Below are positions 1 to 11,032 of a stretch of DNA of 64,000 nucleotides, piece by piece. A program made the translations under genes and the position numbers. Below the pieces are notes generated by a model. That model did no database searches. It had not been told where the DNA came from and was given only the letters and a program-made list of their open reading frames with translations. This DNA comes from Haematobia irritans (Eukaryota > Arthropoda > Insecta > Diptera > Muscidae): NCBI RefSeq assembly GCF_050003625.1, contig NC_134398.1, positions 25,947,211 to 26,011,210 on the forward strand. Direction: 5' to 3'. Positions within the stretch are counted from its first letter, which is position 1, and each line of letters begins with the position of its first letter.

Positions 1-686
1 ATTAAATTTTGCCAAAATATCCTATAGAAATAAAATTTTGACAAAATTTCCCTTAGAAATGATATTTGGACAAAATTTCTCATTGAAATGTAATTTTTAC
101 AAAATCTACTATAGAAATAAAATTTTACAAAATTTTTTATAGAAATGAAATTTTGACAAAATTTCCTACAGAAATGAAATTTTGAAAAAAAAAATCCTGT
201 AGAAATTAAATTTTAACAAAATTTCACTATAGAAATGAAATTTTAACAAAATTTCCTATAGAAATGTATTTTTTCCCCATTTCCCCTAGAAATGAAATTT
301 TGACAAAATTTCCTATAGAAATGAAATTTTGACAAAATTCCCTATAGAAGTAAAATTTTGAAAAAATTCTCTAGAGAAATACTATTTTGACAAAATTTTC
401 TATAGAAATGAAATTTTGACAAAATTCCCTATAGAAATGAAATTTTGACAAAATTCCCAATAGAAATGAAATTTTGACAAAATTCTCTGGAGAAATGAAA
501 TTTTGACAAAATATCCTAAAGAACTGAAATTTTGACAAAATTTCCTATCGAAATGAAATTTTAGCAAAATTTCCTATAGAAATGAAATTTTGACAAAATT
601 TCCTATAGAAATCAAATTTTTACAACATTTGCTATAGAAATGAAATTTTTCATTCGTTTTGTTTTGTTATTGTTTTTTTCTTTAAT

Positions 687-1149
687 CATTGTTGTTGTTT
701 TTGATTTCAGCTTAAACCATGCATTGACTAAACTACAAGTGTAGCTTAACAAACAGAGGAAAAGCATGTTGTCAAATTTATTTGGCCAAAGCCCTATAGA
801 TTGCAAGATGGTTGGATGGACGCACGTTTCGGAATTACCAAATTTCTCAGCAGCATCCTCTACTTGCAGCAAATCTATCAACCAATTATCAGAATAAATT
901 CAGGTACATCACTAAACCCAAAAGTGAACCACACTTGAACCTTTCGAAAAAAGATTTACACGATAGTCGGCTTATGCCGAAATAAATTCGTACAAACATA
1001 TCTCTTTTCCTTTGCCACCGTCAAATCATAGATTTGAGTGCAGTTGGCTGGATTTATTTTGACAAACATTTTTTTCCTTTGTTGGTTAAGCTACACTTCT
1101 AGTTTATTCAATGCATGGTTTTAAGCTGAAATCAAAAACAACAACAATG
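687..1149. mobile_element. Foldback element E, copy 1
   Basis: This is a non-array island with inverted arms. Positions 687-750 and 1085-1149 are near reverse complements of each other; both contain the tract around AACCATGCATTGACTAAACT. The interior includes GGATGGACGCACGTTTCGGA. Related copies lie at 2252-2505 and, inverted, at 29588-29800, each inside a 29-bp array. I do not recognise the family. The terminal inversion suggests a small non-autonomous foldback or MITE-like element. Confidence 0.6.
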
Positions 1150-2251
1150 AAATGAAATTTTGTCGAAATTTTCTATAGAAATGGAATATTAACAAAATTT
1201 CCTACAGAAATGAAATTTTGACAAAATTTCCTATAGAAATAAAATTTTGACAAAATTTCCCTTAGAAATGACATTTGGACAAAATTTCTCATTGAAATGT
1301 AATTTTTACAAAATCTCCTATAGAAATAAAATTTTATAAAATTTTTTATAGAAATGAAATTTTGACAAAATTTCCTACAGAAATGAAATTTTGAAAAAAA
1401 TTCCTATAGAAATTAAATTTTAACAAAATTTCACTATAGAAATGAAATTTTAACAAAATTTCCTATAGAAATGCATTTTTTCCCCATTTCCCATAGAAAT
1501 GAAATTTTGACAAAATTTCTTATAGAAATGAAATTTTGAAAAAATTTCCTATAGAAACAAATTTTTGATAAAATTTCCTATGGAAATGAAATTTTGACAA
1601 AATTTCCTATAGAAATGAAATTTTGACAAAATTTCCTATAGAAATGAAATTTTGACAAAATTGCCTATAGAAATGAAATTTTGACAAAATTCCCTACAGA
1701 ACTGATATTTTGACAAAATGTCCTATAGAAATGAAATTTTGACAACATTTTCTATAGAAATGAAATTTTGACAAAATTTCCTATAGAAATCAAATTTTGG
1801 CAAAATTACCAATATAAATGAAGCCTGGACAAAATTTCCCATTGAAATGAAAATTTTGACAAAATTTCCTATAGCAACGAAAATTTTGACAAAATTTCCT
1901 ATAGAAATTAAATTTTGACAAAATTTCCTATAGAAATGAAAGTTTGATAACATTTTCTATAGCAATGGAGCATTGGCAAAATTTCCTATAGAAATCAAAT
2001 TTTGACAACATTTTCTATAGAAATGAAATTTTGTCGAAATTTTCTATAGAAATGAAATTTTGACAAAATTCCCAATATAAATGAAGCCTGGACAAAATTT
2101 CCGATTGAAATGAACATTTTGGCATAATTTCCTATAGAACTGAAATTTTGACAAAATTTCCTATAGAAATCAAATTTTGACAACATTTTCTATAGAAATG
2201 AAATTTTTCATTCGTTTTGTTTTGTTATTGTTGGTTTTTTTTTTCTTTATT

Positions 2252-2505
2252 CATTGTTGTTCTTTTTGATTTCAGCTTAAAACCATGCATTGACTAAACT
2301 ACAAGTGTAGCTTAACCAACAGAGGAAAAGCATGTTTGTCCAATTTATTTTCCAAAGCCCTATAGACTGCAAGATGATTGGATGGACGCACGTTTCGGAA
2401 TTACCAAATACCTCATCAGCATGCTCTACTTGCAGCAAAGCTATCAATCAATTATCAGAATAAATTCAGGCAGATCACTAAACCCAAAAGTTAACAACAA
2501 CAATG
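2252..2505 (+). mobile_element. Foldback element E, copy 2 (truncated)
   Basis: The sequence repeats the left arm and first ~220 bp of the element at 687-1149, including the CATGCATTGACTAAACTACA tract and the GACGCACGTTTCGGAATTAC block. It then jumps to the last few bases of the right arm (AACAACAACAATG). It therefore looks like an internally deleted copy that lost most of the 3' half. Confidence 0.55.
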
Positions 2506-3261
2506 AAACGAAATTTTGTCGAAACTTTCCATAGAAATGAAATTTTGTCGAAACTTCATATAGAAATGGAATATTAACAAAATTCCCTATAGAAGTGAAA
2601 TTTTAACAAAATTTCCTATAGAAATTAAATTTTCCCAAAATGTCCTATAGAAATGAAATTTTAACAAAATTTCCTATAGTAATGAAATTGTGACAAAATT
2701 TCCCATAGAAATGAAATTTTGACAAAATTCCCTATAGAAATGAAATTTTGACAAAATTTCCTATAGAAATAAATTTTTGGCAATATTTTCAATAGAAACG
2801 AAATTTTGACACAATTTCCTATAGAAATTAAATTTGCCAAAAATTCATATTTAAGTTAAATTTTGCCAAGATTCCCTATAGAAATAAAATTTTGACAAAA
2901 TTATTTATCGAAATGGAATTTTCACAAAATTTCCTATGAAAGTAAAATTTTCCCAAAATTTCCTATAGAAATTAAATTTTGACAAAATTATCAATAGAAA
3001 TGAAATTTTGACAAAATTATCTATAGAAATGAAATTTTGACAAAATTTCCTATAGAAATAAATTTTTGACAAAATTACCTATAGAAATAAAATTGTGATA
3101 ACATTTCCTATAGAAATGAAACTTTGACAAGATTTCCTATAGAACTGAAATTTTGACAATATTTCCTATAGAAATGAAATTTTTACAAAAAAAAAAATAA
3201 TACATATAGAAATGAATTAAAAAATTTAAAATTATATTTTGAAGTATTTATTTATACTCAC

Positions 3262-3627
3262 TGTTCTTTGAACATAATCCCATAGAATAGTAACATCATT
3301 TGAATGCGTTTGATTGTATTGTTTCATGGAATCCGTTAGCGTGCCCTTAATTAAACTTTCAGCATCGGAGCGCAATACATAACCACTAATGCCAGCAGCC
3401 AATTCCAAAATGAAAATCAAACCCAACAATACGGAGAAGGTCAAGATGAGGCAATAGTTTTCCTTCAAAGCACCCCAACATCCAAAGAAAGAAATGACAA
3501 TGACAAATGAGCCAATGACAATCAAAAATGTTGGGATCGAAAAGAATTTCGACACGAGGAAAGCTTCATATTCCGTATATACGGCAGCGACACCAACACC
3601 CACAGCAATCAAAATTATGCCTGTTAG
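3262..3627 (-). CDS. Tetraspanin, coding exon 2 (partial gene)
   Basis: This exon encodes residues 24-145 of a four-pass membrane protein of the tetraspanin (CD63-like) family, which organises receptor and adhesion complexes in plasma or late-endosomal membranes. It completes TM1 (LTGIILIAVGVGVAA), then carries the short first loop, TM2 with the juxtamembrane Cys of FFGCWGALKE, TM3 (FSVLLGLIFILELAAG, with the conserved Glu) and the start of the large extracellular loop with one NQT sequon. The acceptor is TTCTTTCTAG and the donor is GTGAGT; reading phase 0 matches exon 1. The CCG motif, TM4 and the C-terminus are missing and should lie left of the window. By my recollection it most resembles the Drosophila Tsp29Fa type, but I cannot verify orthology, so no symbol is assigned. 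Confidence 0.9.
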
Positions 3628-4302
3628 CTAGAAAGAATAAATGGAAAAATTATAATTTAAATAGCTACACATTCGAGAAATACATATATATTTAATAATA
3701 TTGATTATGAAGAATAATAATGATAAATAAGAAACTCAAAAAATGTTGTTAAAAAAAATAATAATAAATAAATAAATAATAAAAAACAAAGAACAAAAAA
3801 TTGCCTAGAAGTTAATGGAAACCCATATGAAAATATGATAGAGGTCTAGAATATACATAAATTATCTTTCCATGGTGTATAATGAAAAAAATATTTTATG
3901 TTGTATTTATAACATAAAATATTTCCAAAATAAATAAAATTTGTGACGAAACCGTTAACATATTTATGACACATTTCTGACTATAATCGATATTTATTAT
4001 GGTGTTTATATGACACGGGCCTTTGTTATTTTGAAGAGTTTCAATGATGTTTGAGTTTTTTGATGGGTTAAGCCTAACAAGATAGGTCTTTATCTTGTCT
4101 TCTACTGAAAAATGTCAGTTCACGTTAACATACATAAACTGGAATAAATTTTTTAATTATTTATAAGAACATGACAATCTTTCATTGAATGGCTCGAAGC
4201 GAAAATCCTATTTTTATAAATACTTTGAGAGTTTTTATAAATAGGATTTGTCTTGTAATATCTTATTTTCGAAAAGTATCGATAAATGTCATAAAATAAC
4301 AA
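3628..4302. other. AT-rich intron sequence without recognisable feature
   Basis: This is intron 1 of the tetraspanin next to the exon-2 acceptor. It is AT-rich, with short A and AAT runs around 3720-3800 and a small imperfect inverted repeat (AAATCCTATTTTTATAAATA) near 4204. I see no gene or known element. Confidence 0.5.
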
Positions 4303-4425
4303 AATATACCGCCGAAAGTTCTTCTAGATCGAATCTTATGTACCCTCCCATGGATTGTCTATTGACTTCTAAATTTTAGGTTAGTCCATATGAAGTCTAT
4401 GTTAGATAAAAAATCAGAATACATA

Positions 4426-5404
4426 CACGGATGAAAAAGACTGTTTTACATATGTTTGGCTATAAACATTATATGTTTGGAACACAAATTTTTAAACACA
4501 ATATTTTTGAGTGCAAGCATATAATGTTCATAAACTAGCATAACATGTTTGGGACATATATGTTAATATGTTAGAACATATTATGTTTGGGACATAAAAT
4601 GTTTGTAAATATAATATGCTTGGATGCAAACATATATTAATTTAGAAATAGCCTATAAACATATATGTGTTTAGTAGCTTGGAGCGCTATTTAACAGGGA
4701 GCGATATTGAATTAAGTTGGTGGTTGTTGCTTGTTATTACAAAATTAACATTTTATTTTTCCTTGGGCAATTGATCTGCTACTTCTTTGATCCTTACAAA
4801 CTGTGTAGTCCGCTGTTCGAATCTCCGTCCGGCAAAAGGTAAAATTAAAAAACAAAAAAAAAAAATAAAATTGAATAATTTCTTCTACAATGTTGTATCA
4901 CAGAAAAAAGTGCTAAGAACTAAAAAATCTCGTGGAAGTGAGAAAGATGTGGGGGAATATACAATTAGGCAGAAACAAAATTTTGAGCATTCAGGTCGAA
5001 AACCTATGTTGTTAGCACCTATATTACCTGTTTATTTTCATAATTCATTATGATTGTAAATATATAAATAAATAAATAAAATTTTGAGCACAATATTGTT
5101 TGGGAGAATTTTTTTTAAGCATATAATATTTTTGGGTGCAAAATGCTTCCAAACATATTATATGTTCACATAATAACATATTGTTTTTTGGAAGACAACA
5201 TTATTGAATTTGGATGCAAAAATACAAAATGTTTGGAACTTAGACTACCCAAACATATATTGTTTAGACCAATATGCTTTCAAACATATTATATATTGGA
5301 AGAGATCAAACATATAAATGTTTGGGCAATACCCAAAAATGTATATGCTTGAAGCAAAATATGTTTGGGAGTATATGTTACAGAAGCGGTTTTTTGTAAG
5401 GGTG
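4426..5404. mobile_element. TIR element D, copy 1, inside HINE-A
   Basis: This is a ~979-bp element flanked by TA on both sides, with imperfect termini CACGGATGAAAAAGACTG and, inverted, CACCCTTACAAAAAACCG. The interior is dominated by variants of the near-palindrome ACATATTATATGTTTGG. It carries a tRNA-like module at 4760-4843. A longer relative lies at 57170-58967. No transposase is visible, so it is presumably mobilised in trans. Confidence 0.6.
4760..4843 (+). other. tRNA-like (Pol III) module inside element D
   Basis: The sequence ends in a box-B-like TGTTCGAATCTCC followed by a CCGGCAAAAGG tail and an A-rich run. It aligns with the better-preserved tRNA-like module at 57482-57553 (shared CCTTACAAACTGT). 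The A box is degenerate. It is a tRNA-derived repeat segment, not a functional tRNA gene. Confidence 0.45.
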
Positions 5405-6017
5405 TATATAAGCCTCTTCATTTCTTGATCGGTTTATATAGGGGAGTGTATAAATAATTATGAACCAATTTTCGCGTAGTAATTAGATTAACGATTTTCA
5501 ACGGTTTCGGAAAAATTGTATTCCTCCAAGAGGTTCCAGGGTTCAAACCTGGGAATCGGTTTATATGGGAGCTATACCGATATGAGCCATTTGCAATACC
5601 AGCTGACCTACATCTATAACAAGTACTTGTACCAAGGTTCAAATCGATAGCTTGTTTCGTTCGTAAGTTAGTGTGACTTCAACAGACGGACTTCGTTAGA
5701 TCGACTTAGAATTTTCAGAATATATATACTTTATGGGTCTGAGTTCATATTTCGATGTGTTACAAATAGAATGGAAAAGTTAGTATACCCCCATCCTACG
5801 GTGGAGGCTATAATAAATATTCTTTGGAATTAAAAATCTTAGAATATGACAGTGGCTTCAGGGTGTACTTATTAGAATCCGCCTATTGTTCGTGGCATAT
5901 GACCGCGATAAGGGAGAACATAAAGCGCAAAATAAAATTGGGCGATTAAACCCCCCTCCCCTCAAAAGGAAGTTCATAATGCCCTAAACTCATTTTGGGC
6001 GATATGTCCGGTCGCCG

Positions 6018-9000
6018 TCACTATAGAAATGAAATTTTGACAAAATTTTCTATAGGGCTTGAATTTTGATAACATTTTCTATAAAAATTACATTTTTGAA
6101 AAGTTTCCCATAGAAATGAAATTTTTATCAAATTTTCCATAGAAATAACATTCTGACAAAATTTTGTATAGAAATGATATTTTGACAAAATTTTGTATAG
6201 AAATGAAATTTTGACAAAATTTTCCATAGAGATCAAATGTTGACAAAATTTTCTATAGAAATAAAATTTTAATAAAGTTTCTATAGAAAGTAAATTTTTA
6301 TAAAGTTTCTATAGAAATGAAATTTTGACAATATTTTCTATGGAAAGGAAATTTTGACAAAATTTCCTTTAGAAATGAAATTTTGATAAAATTTCATACT
6401 GAATTGCATAAGTTGATTTTGATGAAATTGTCAATAGAAATCAAATTTAAACAAAATTTCCTTTAGAAGTGAAATTTTGAAAAAATTTGTTTTAGAAAAT
6501 TTGATAGTTTCTAAAAAAAATGAAATTTTGACAAATTTCCTAAGAAAATTAAATTTTGAAGATATATTCTATGGAAAGAATATTTTGACGATTTTATCTA
6601 TGGAAATGCAATTTTGACAAAATTTACCAATAGAAGTGACTTTTTGTCAAAATTTCCCTTAGAAATGAAGTTATAACAAAATTTCTTTTAGAAATCAAAA
6701 TTTTGACAAAATTTGCTGTAGAGAGGAAATTTAGAGAAAATTTTCCCATATAAGTTCATTTTGAGAAAATTTTCTACAGAAATGAAATTTTAACAAAATT
6801 CCCTTTAGAAATAAAATTTTGACAAAATTTTCTATAGAAATGAAATTTTGATCAAGTTTCTATAGAAATGAAATTTCTATAAAGTTTCTATAGAAATGAT
6901 ATTTTGACAAAGTTGGAAATTAAATTAAATTTCGACAATATTTTCTATAGAATGGAAATTTTGACAAAATTTCCCAACAGAAGTGGCATTTTGACAAAAT
7001 TTCATATAGAAATGAAATAAGTTTATTTTGAGAAAATTTTATATAGAAATTAAATTGTAACAAAATTACCTTTAGAAGTGAAATTTTGACAAAATTTCTT
7101 TTAGAAATTTTGATAAAGTTTCTAAAGAAATTAAATTTTGACAAATATCCTAAGGAAATTAAATGTTGACAATATTTTGTATGGAAAGGATATTTTGACG
7201 ATTTTATCTATAGAAATGCAATTTTTACAAAATTTGCCAACGGAAGTGCAATTTTGTCAAAATTTGCCATAGAAATGAATTTCATTTCTTAATAAAATTT
7301 CGGTTAGAAATCAAAATTTTGACAAAAGTTTCTTTAGAGATGAAATTTTGAGAAAATTTTCTTATATAAGTTCATTTTGAGAAAAATTTCTACAGAAATG
7401 AAATTTTAACAAAAGTTCCTTTAGAAATGAAATTTTGTCTAAATTTCCCTTAGGAATTAAATTTTAACAAAATGTCCTTTAGAAATCAAAATTTTGACAA
7501 AATTTCCATTAGAAATGAAATTTTGACAAAATTTCCTTTAGAGATGAAATTTAGAGAAAATTTTCATTTTGAGAAAATTTTCTATAGAAATGAAATTTTA
7601 ACATAATTCCCTTTAGAAATAAAATTTTGACAAAATTTTCTTTATAAATAAAATTTTGATCAAGTTTCTATAGAAATGAAATTTCAATAAAGTTTCTATA
7701 GAAATGATTAAATTTCGACAATATTTTCTATAGAATGGAAATTTTAACAAAATTTCCCAACAGAAGTGACATTTTGACAAAATTTCATACAGAAATGAAA
7801 TAAGTTTATTTTGAGAAAATTTTCTATAGAAATTAAATTTTAACAAAATTACTTTTAGAAATTAAATTTTTGACAAAATTTCTTTTAGAAATTTTGATAA
7901 AGTTTCTAAAGAAATGAAATTTTGACAAATTTCCTAAGAAAATTAAATTTTGACAATAATTTTCTATTGAAAGGATATTTTGATGATTTTATCTATTGAA
8001 ATGCAATTTTGATAAAATTTGCCAATAGAAGTGACTTTTTGTCAAAATTTCCCTTAGAAATGAAATTTTAACAAAATTTCTTTTAGAAATCAAAATTTTG
8101 ACAAAATTTCCTTTAGAGATGAAATTTAGTGAAAAATTTTCAATATAAGTTCATTTTGAGAAAATTTTCTACAGAAATGAAATTTTAACAAAATTCCCTT
8201 TAGAAATAAAATTTTGACAAAATTTTCTATAGAAATACAATTTTGATCAAGTTTCTATAGAAATGAAATTTCTATAAAGTTTCTATAGAAATGATATTTT
8301 GACAAAGTTCGAAATTAAATTAAATTTCGACAATATTTGCTATAGAATGGAAATTTTGACAAAATTTCCCAACAGAAGTGACATTTTGACAAAATTTCAT
8401 ACAGAAATGAAATAAGTTTATTTTGAGAAAATTTTCTATAGAAATTAAATTTTAACAAAGTTACTTTTAGAAATTAAATTTTTGACAAAATTTATTTTAG
8501 AAATTTTGATAAAGTTTCTAAAGAAATGAAATTTTGACAAATTTCATAAGGAAATTAAATTTTGACAATATTTTCTATGGAAAGGATATTTTGACGATTT
8601 TATCTATGGAAATGCAATTTTGACAAAATTTCCCAATGGAAGTGACATTTTGTCAAAATGTCCTTTAGAAATCAAAATTTTGACAAAATTTCCATTAGAA
8701 ATGAAATTTTGACAAAATTTCCTTTAGAGATAAAATTTTGATAAAATTTTCCTATATAAGTTCATTTTGAGAAAATTTTCTACGGAATTGAAAATTTAAA
8801 TGGAAATGCAATTTTGACAAAATTTCCCAATGGAAGTGACATTTTGTCAAAATGTCCTTTAGAAATCAAAATTTTGACAAAATTTCCATTAGAAATGAAA
8901 TTCTGACAAAATTTCCCTTAGAAATTAAATTTTGACAAAATTTCCTCAGCAATGAAATTTGACAAAATGTTCAACAAAACTAAGTTTTGCGAAATGTTCA

Positions 9001-9080
9001 TATATGAATTCATTTTGATAAAACTTCATAAAGAAATGAAATAAAATTTTAACCAAATGTCTTTAGAAATGAAAGATTGA
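6018..9080 (+). repeat. 29-bp minisatellite array R2 with higher-order repeats
   Basis: This is a divergent 29-bp array (AAATTTTGACAAAATTT cores with CTATAGAAAT or CTTTAGAAAT spacers) in tetraspanin intron 1. A higher-order structure is visible: the unusual segment TAAGTTTATTTTGAGAAAAT recurs near 7017, 7800 and 8412 with a weaker copy near 6409, and GATCAAGTTTCTATAGAAAT recurs at 6850, 7658 and 8245. Blocks of about 0.6-0.8 kb have therefore been duplicated. Confidence 0.9.
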
Positions 9081-9214
9081 AATCTGAAAAAAACATCAAA
9101 TTCCAAGCGATTTCAATAAAAATGACGGCTAAATATTTACGAAATAAAATCGGCTATCGGCTATTGGTATAAATGACAAAATTTCCTTTATGGGCCTTCC
9201 AAATCGGTACCGAT

Positions 9215-9551
9215 GGTTAGGTGGGAGCCCGATATATCAGGCTCACTTAGACTATTCATTTCATTGTGATACCACATTGGTGAACTTCTCTATTATCACT
9301 GAGTGCTGCCCGATTCCATGTTAAGCTCAAAGACAAGGGACCTCCTTTTTATAGCCGAGTCCGAACGGCGTTCAACATTGCAGTGAAACCACTTAGAAAA
9401 GCTTTGAAACCCTCAGAAATGTCACCAGCATTACTCAGGTGGGATAATCCACCGCTGAAAAATTTTTTGGTGTTCGGTCGAAGCAGGAACCGAACCCACG
9501 ACCTTGTGTATGCAAGGCGGGCATGCTAACCATTGCACCACGGTGGCTCCC
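9215..9551 (-). mobile_element. tRNA-derived SINE, copy 1
   Basis: On the minus strand the element starts GGGAGCCACCGTGGTGCAAT, with a box A (TGGTGCAATGG) and a box-B region, and ends after ~337 bp in CCACCTAACC. It is flanked by a perfect 12-bp target duplication, ATCGGTACCGAT, at 9203-9214 and 9552-9563. The short CCTAACC tail replaces the usual poly(A). It is inserted in intron 1 of the tetraspanin gene, in the same orientation as the gene. Confidence 0.85.
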
Positions 9552-9563
9552 ATCGGTACCGAT

Positions 9564-10675
9564 ATTGTTAATCTTATGAAAATCTCAAGGAGATCGTCAT
9601 ATCAAACTTTCGATCAATGTTCAATGAACTTCCCCTATATGCAGACAACAAAGGAGTATGTGCCAATATTAGCGCTGCACCATTTTTCAGTGATTATAAC
9701 AGACGAAAAGACAGACTACTGATGTCTTCCTATGGAATGGCAAACTAAAATGAGGCACCTTTTTTATCAACTGGATAACCTCTTATATACCTTGAAAATT
9801 TTAGGCATTTCGGGTTACTTTTAAGCTTCGTAATATTAAAGAAAGTTCTCATTAAAATCGAGCCAATGAAAATTTTTATTATTGATGTGATTCATATATT
9901 GTAATTTCACTTAAAATTTTGAATGAACATTTTCATTGTTATAATGGAAAAATTTTGTTATATTCATGAAAAAAATCTTTGGCTCAATTTTAATGATTTT
10001 TTTTTATGTGTAGAAAAAGATTCATTATGTTAACGAAGTTTGTCATTAAAATTGAGCTAACGTAACAATTTCCTAAATATAATAAAATTATTAATTCTTG
10101 TAACGAATTTTTGATTTGAAACAAGAAATTTCACACTATTTAGGAACATTTTCATTGGCGTAATGAAATTAGATCGTTATATTATCTTCGTTTCGTTGGC
10201 TCAATTTAAATGAAATTTGTTTGCAAATATAACGATTTTCGAATTTTAATTCGAGAATTTTCCTTGAAAGAAGATTAGGATTTCTTTATTGTATACTAAG
10301 AAAATGTACAAAACTTCAGATTGAGTGAAAAAAAAAAAAACTACCCTTTAGTGGCCTTAGATAGTATACAATTTTATTTCTTTGATGTTCAATCCTTTTA
10401 GGTATTTCCCCCATTAGAAAAAAAACTATTCATCATATCGATAATAAATAGAGTTCAGGGTGTTCATTGGTAAATAACACTTTAAGAATGACAAATGAAT
10501 TGCTAAAACTTTTGGATTTTTATACATTTTGACCATTGGTCGGTACCGTATTATTAATCATTGATTCATTGTTTTCTGGAAATATATGTTTCCCTTATCT
10601 TTAGAATGAGAGAGCACAACAAAAAAGGACTGCTTAATACATTTTTGTTGTTGTTTAAAAAAATACTTAAAAAAT
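9564..10675. other. Intron sequence with inverted ATTAAAATTGAGCCAA motifs
   Basis: No gene is seen here. Between 9833 and 10211 the 16-bp motif ATTAAAATYGAGCYAA occurs at 9851-9866 and 10045-10060, and its reverse complement at 9979-9994 and 10196-10211. A fifth, inverted copy is at 10999-11014. The alternation suggests a decayed foldback or MITE family. The rest is AT-rich intron. Confidence 0.45.
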
Positions 10676-10681
10676 ACTTAC

Positions 10682-10750
10682 CATAAAAACTAAATTAAAT
10701 GCAAACAGGACATATTTTATACAATTTGCACTACCCGTCAGCAATGACAT
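10682..10750 (-). CDS. Tetraspanin, coding exon 1 with start codon
   Basis: The exon is 23 codons long. It begins with ATG in CACAAAATG and reads MSLLTGSANCIKYVLFAFNL then VFM before a consensus donor GTAAGT (plus-strand ACTTAC at 10676-10681). It is the cytosolic N-terminus plus the first half of TM1, including the conserved Asn. It joins in phase 0 to 3262-3627, giving the continuous tetraspanin TM1 ..NLVFM/LTGII... The ~7.05 kb intron (3628-10681) is mainly 29-bp repeats with a HINE, a TIR element and a SINE. Any 5' UTR and promoter should lie above 10751, but I see no diagnostic core promoter there. Confidence 0.85.
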
Positions 10751-11032
10751 TTTGTGGGAATTTCTGTCTTACAACTTAATACTGAAGGTTGATTAATATC
10801 AGATGAAAGAAAATGATCTGAAAATACAGGGATAAATGATAATTTAGTACATGTTTATGTTACAAAAAAAAAAAAAAAACAAAAACAAAACAAAACCAGA
10901 AAGAAATACTAAAAAAATATATGAAAATTCAGTTTAAAGAAATGAAATAAAAATTTCCCATACATAAAAAAATCATTAAAATTCACGAATTGATTTCATT
11001 GGCTAAATTTTAATAATACATTTTTCTACAAG

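Larger units (their letters stand above)
1..3230 (+). repeat. 29-bp minisatellite array R1
   Basis: The segment is a tandem array with a 29-bp period. Each unit holds an inverted repeat AAATTTTGACAAAATTT followed by CCTATAGAAATG. Units diverge by point changes and small indels and are interrupted by two copies of foldback element E. The array fills the second intron of the tetraspanin gene up to the exon at 3262. The 'GAC' (not 'GTC') centre gives its polarity as plus. It is non-coding. Apparent peptides on the minus strand arise because the unit lacks stops in three frames. Confidence 0.93.
4303..5817 (+). mobile_element. HINE-A copy 1 (degraded), interrupted by element D
   Basis: The left part (4303-4425) matches the 5' head of the intact copy at 13183, including CGAATCTTATGTACCCTCC and CATGGATTG. 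The right part (5405-5817) matches its 3' part: ATATGGGAGCTATA, the GATAGCTTGTTTCGTTCG block, a shortened GACGGAC tract, and the 3' hairpin ending in GGTGGAGGCTATA. Most of the internal ~153-bp repeats are lost. Element D (4426-5404) splits the two parts. Confidence 0.75.

Noticed and set aside
1..3230. CRISPR-like array of 29-bp repeats
   Set aside because: Repeats abut each other with no unique spacers, and the surroundings are clearly an insect genome with introns and mariners.
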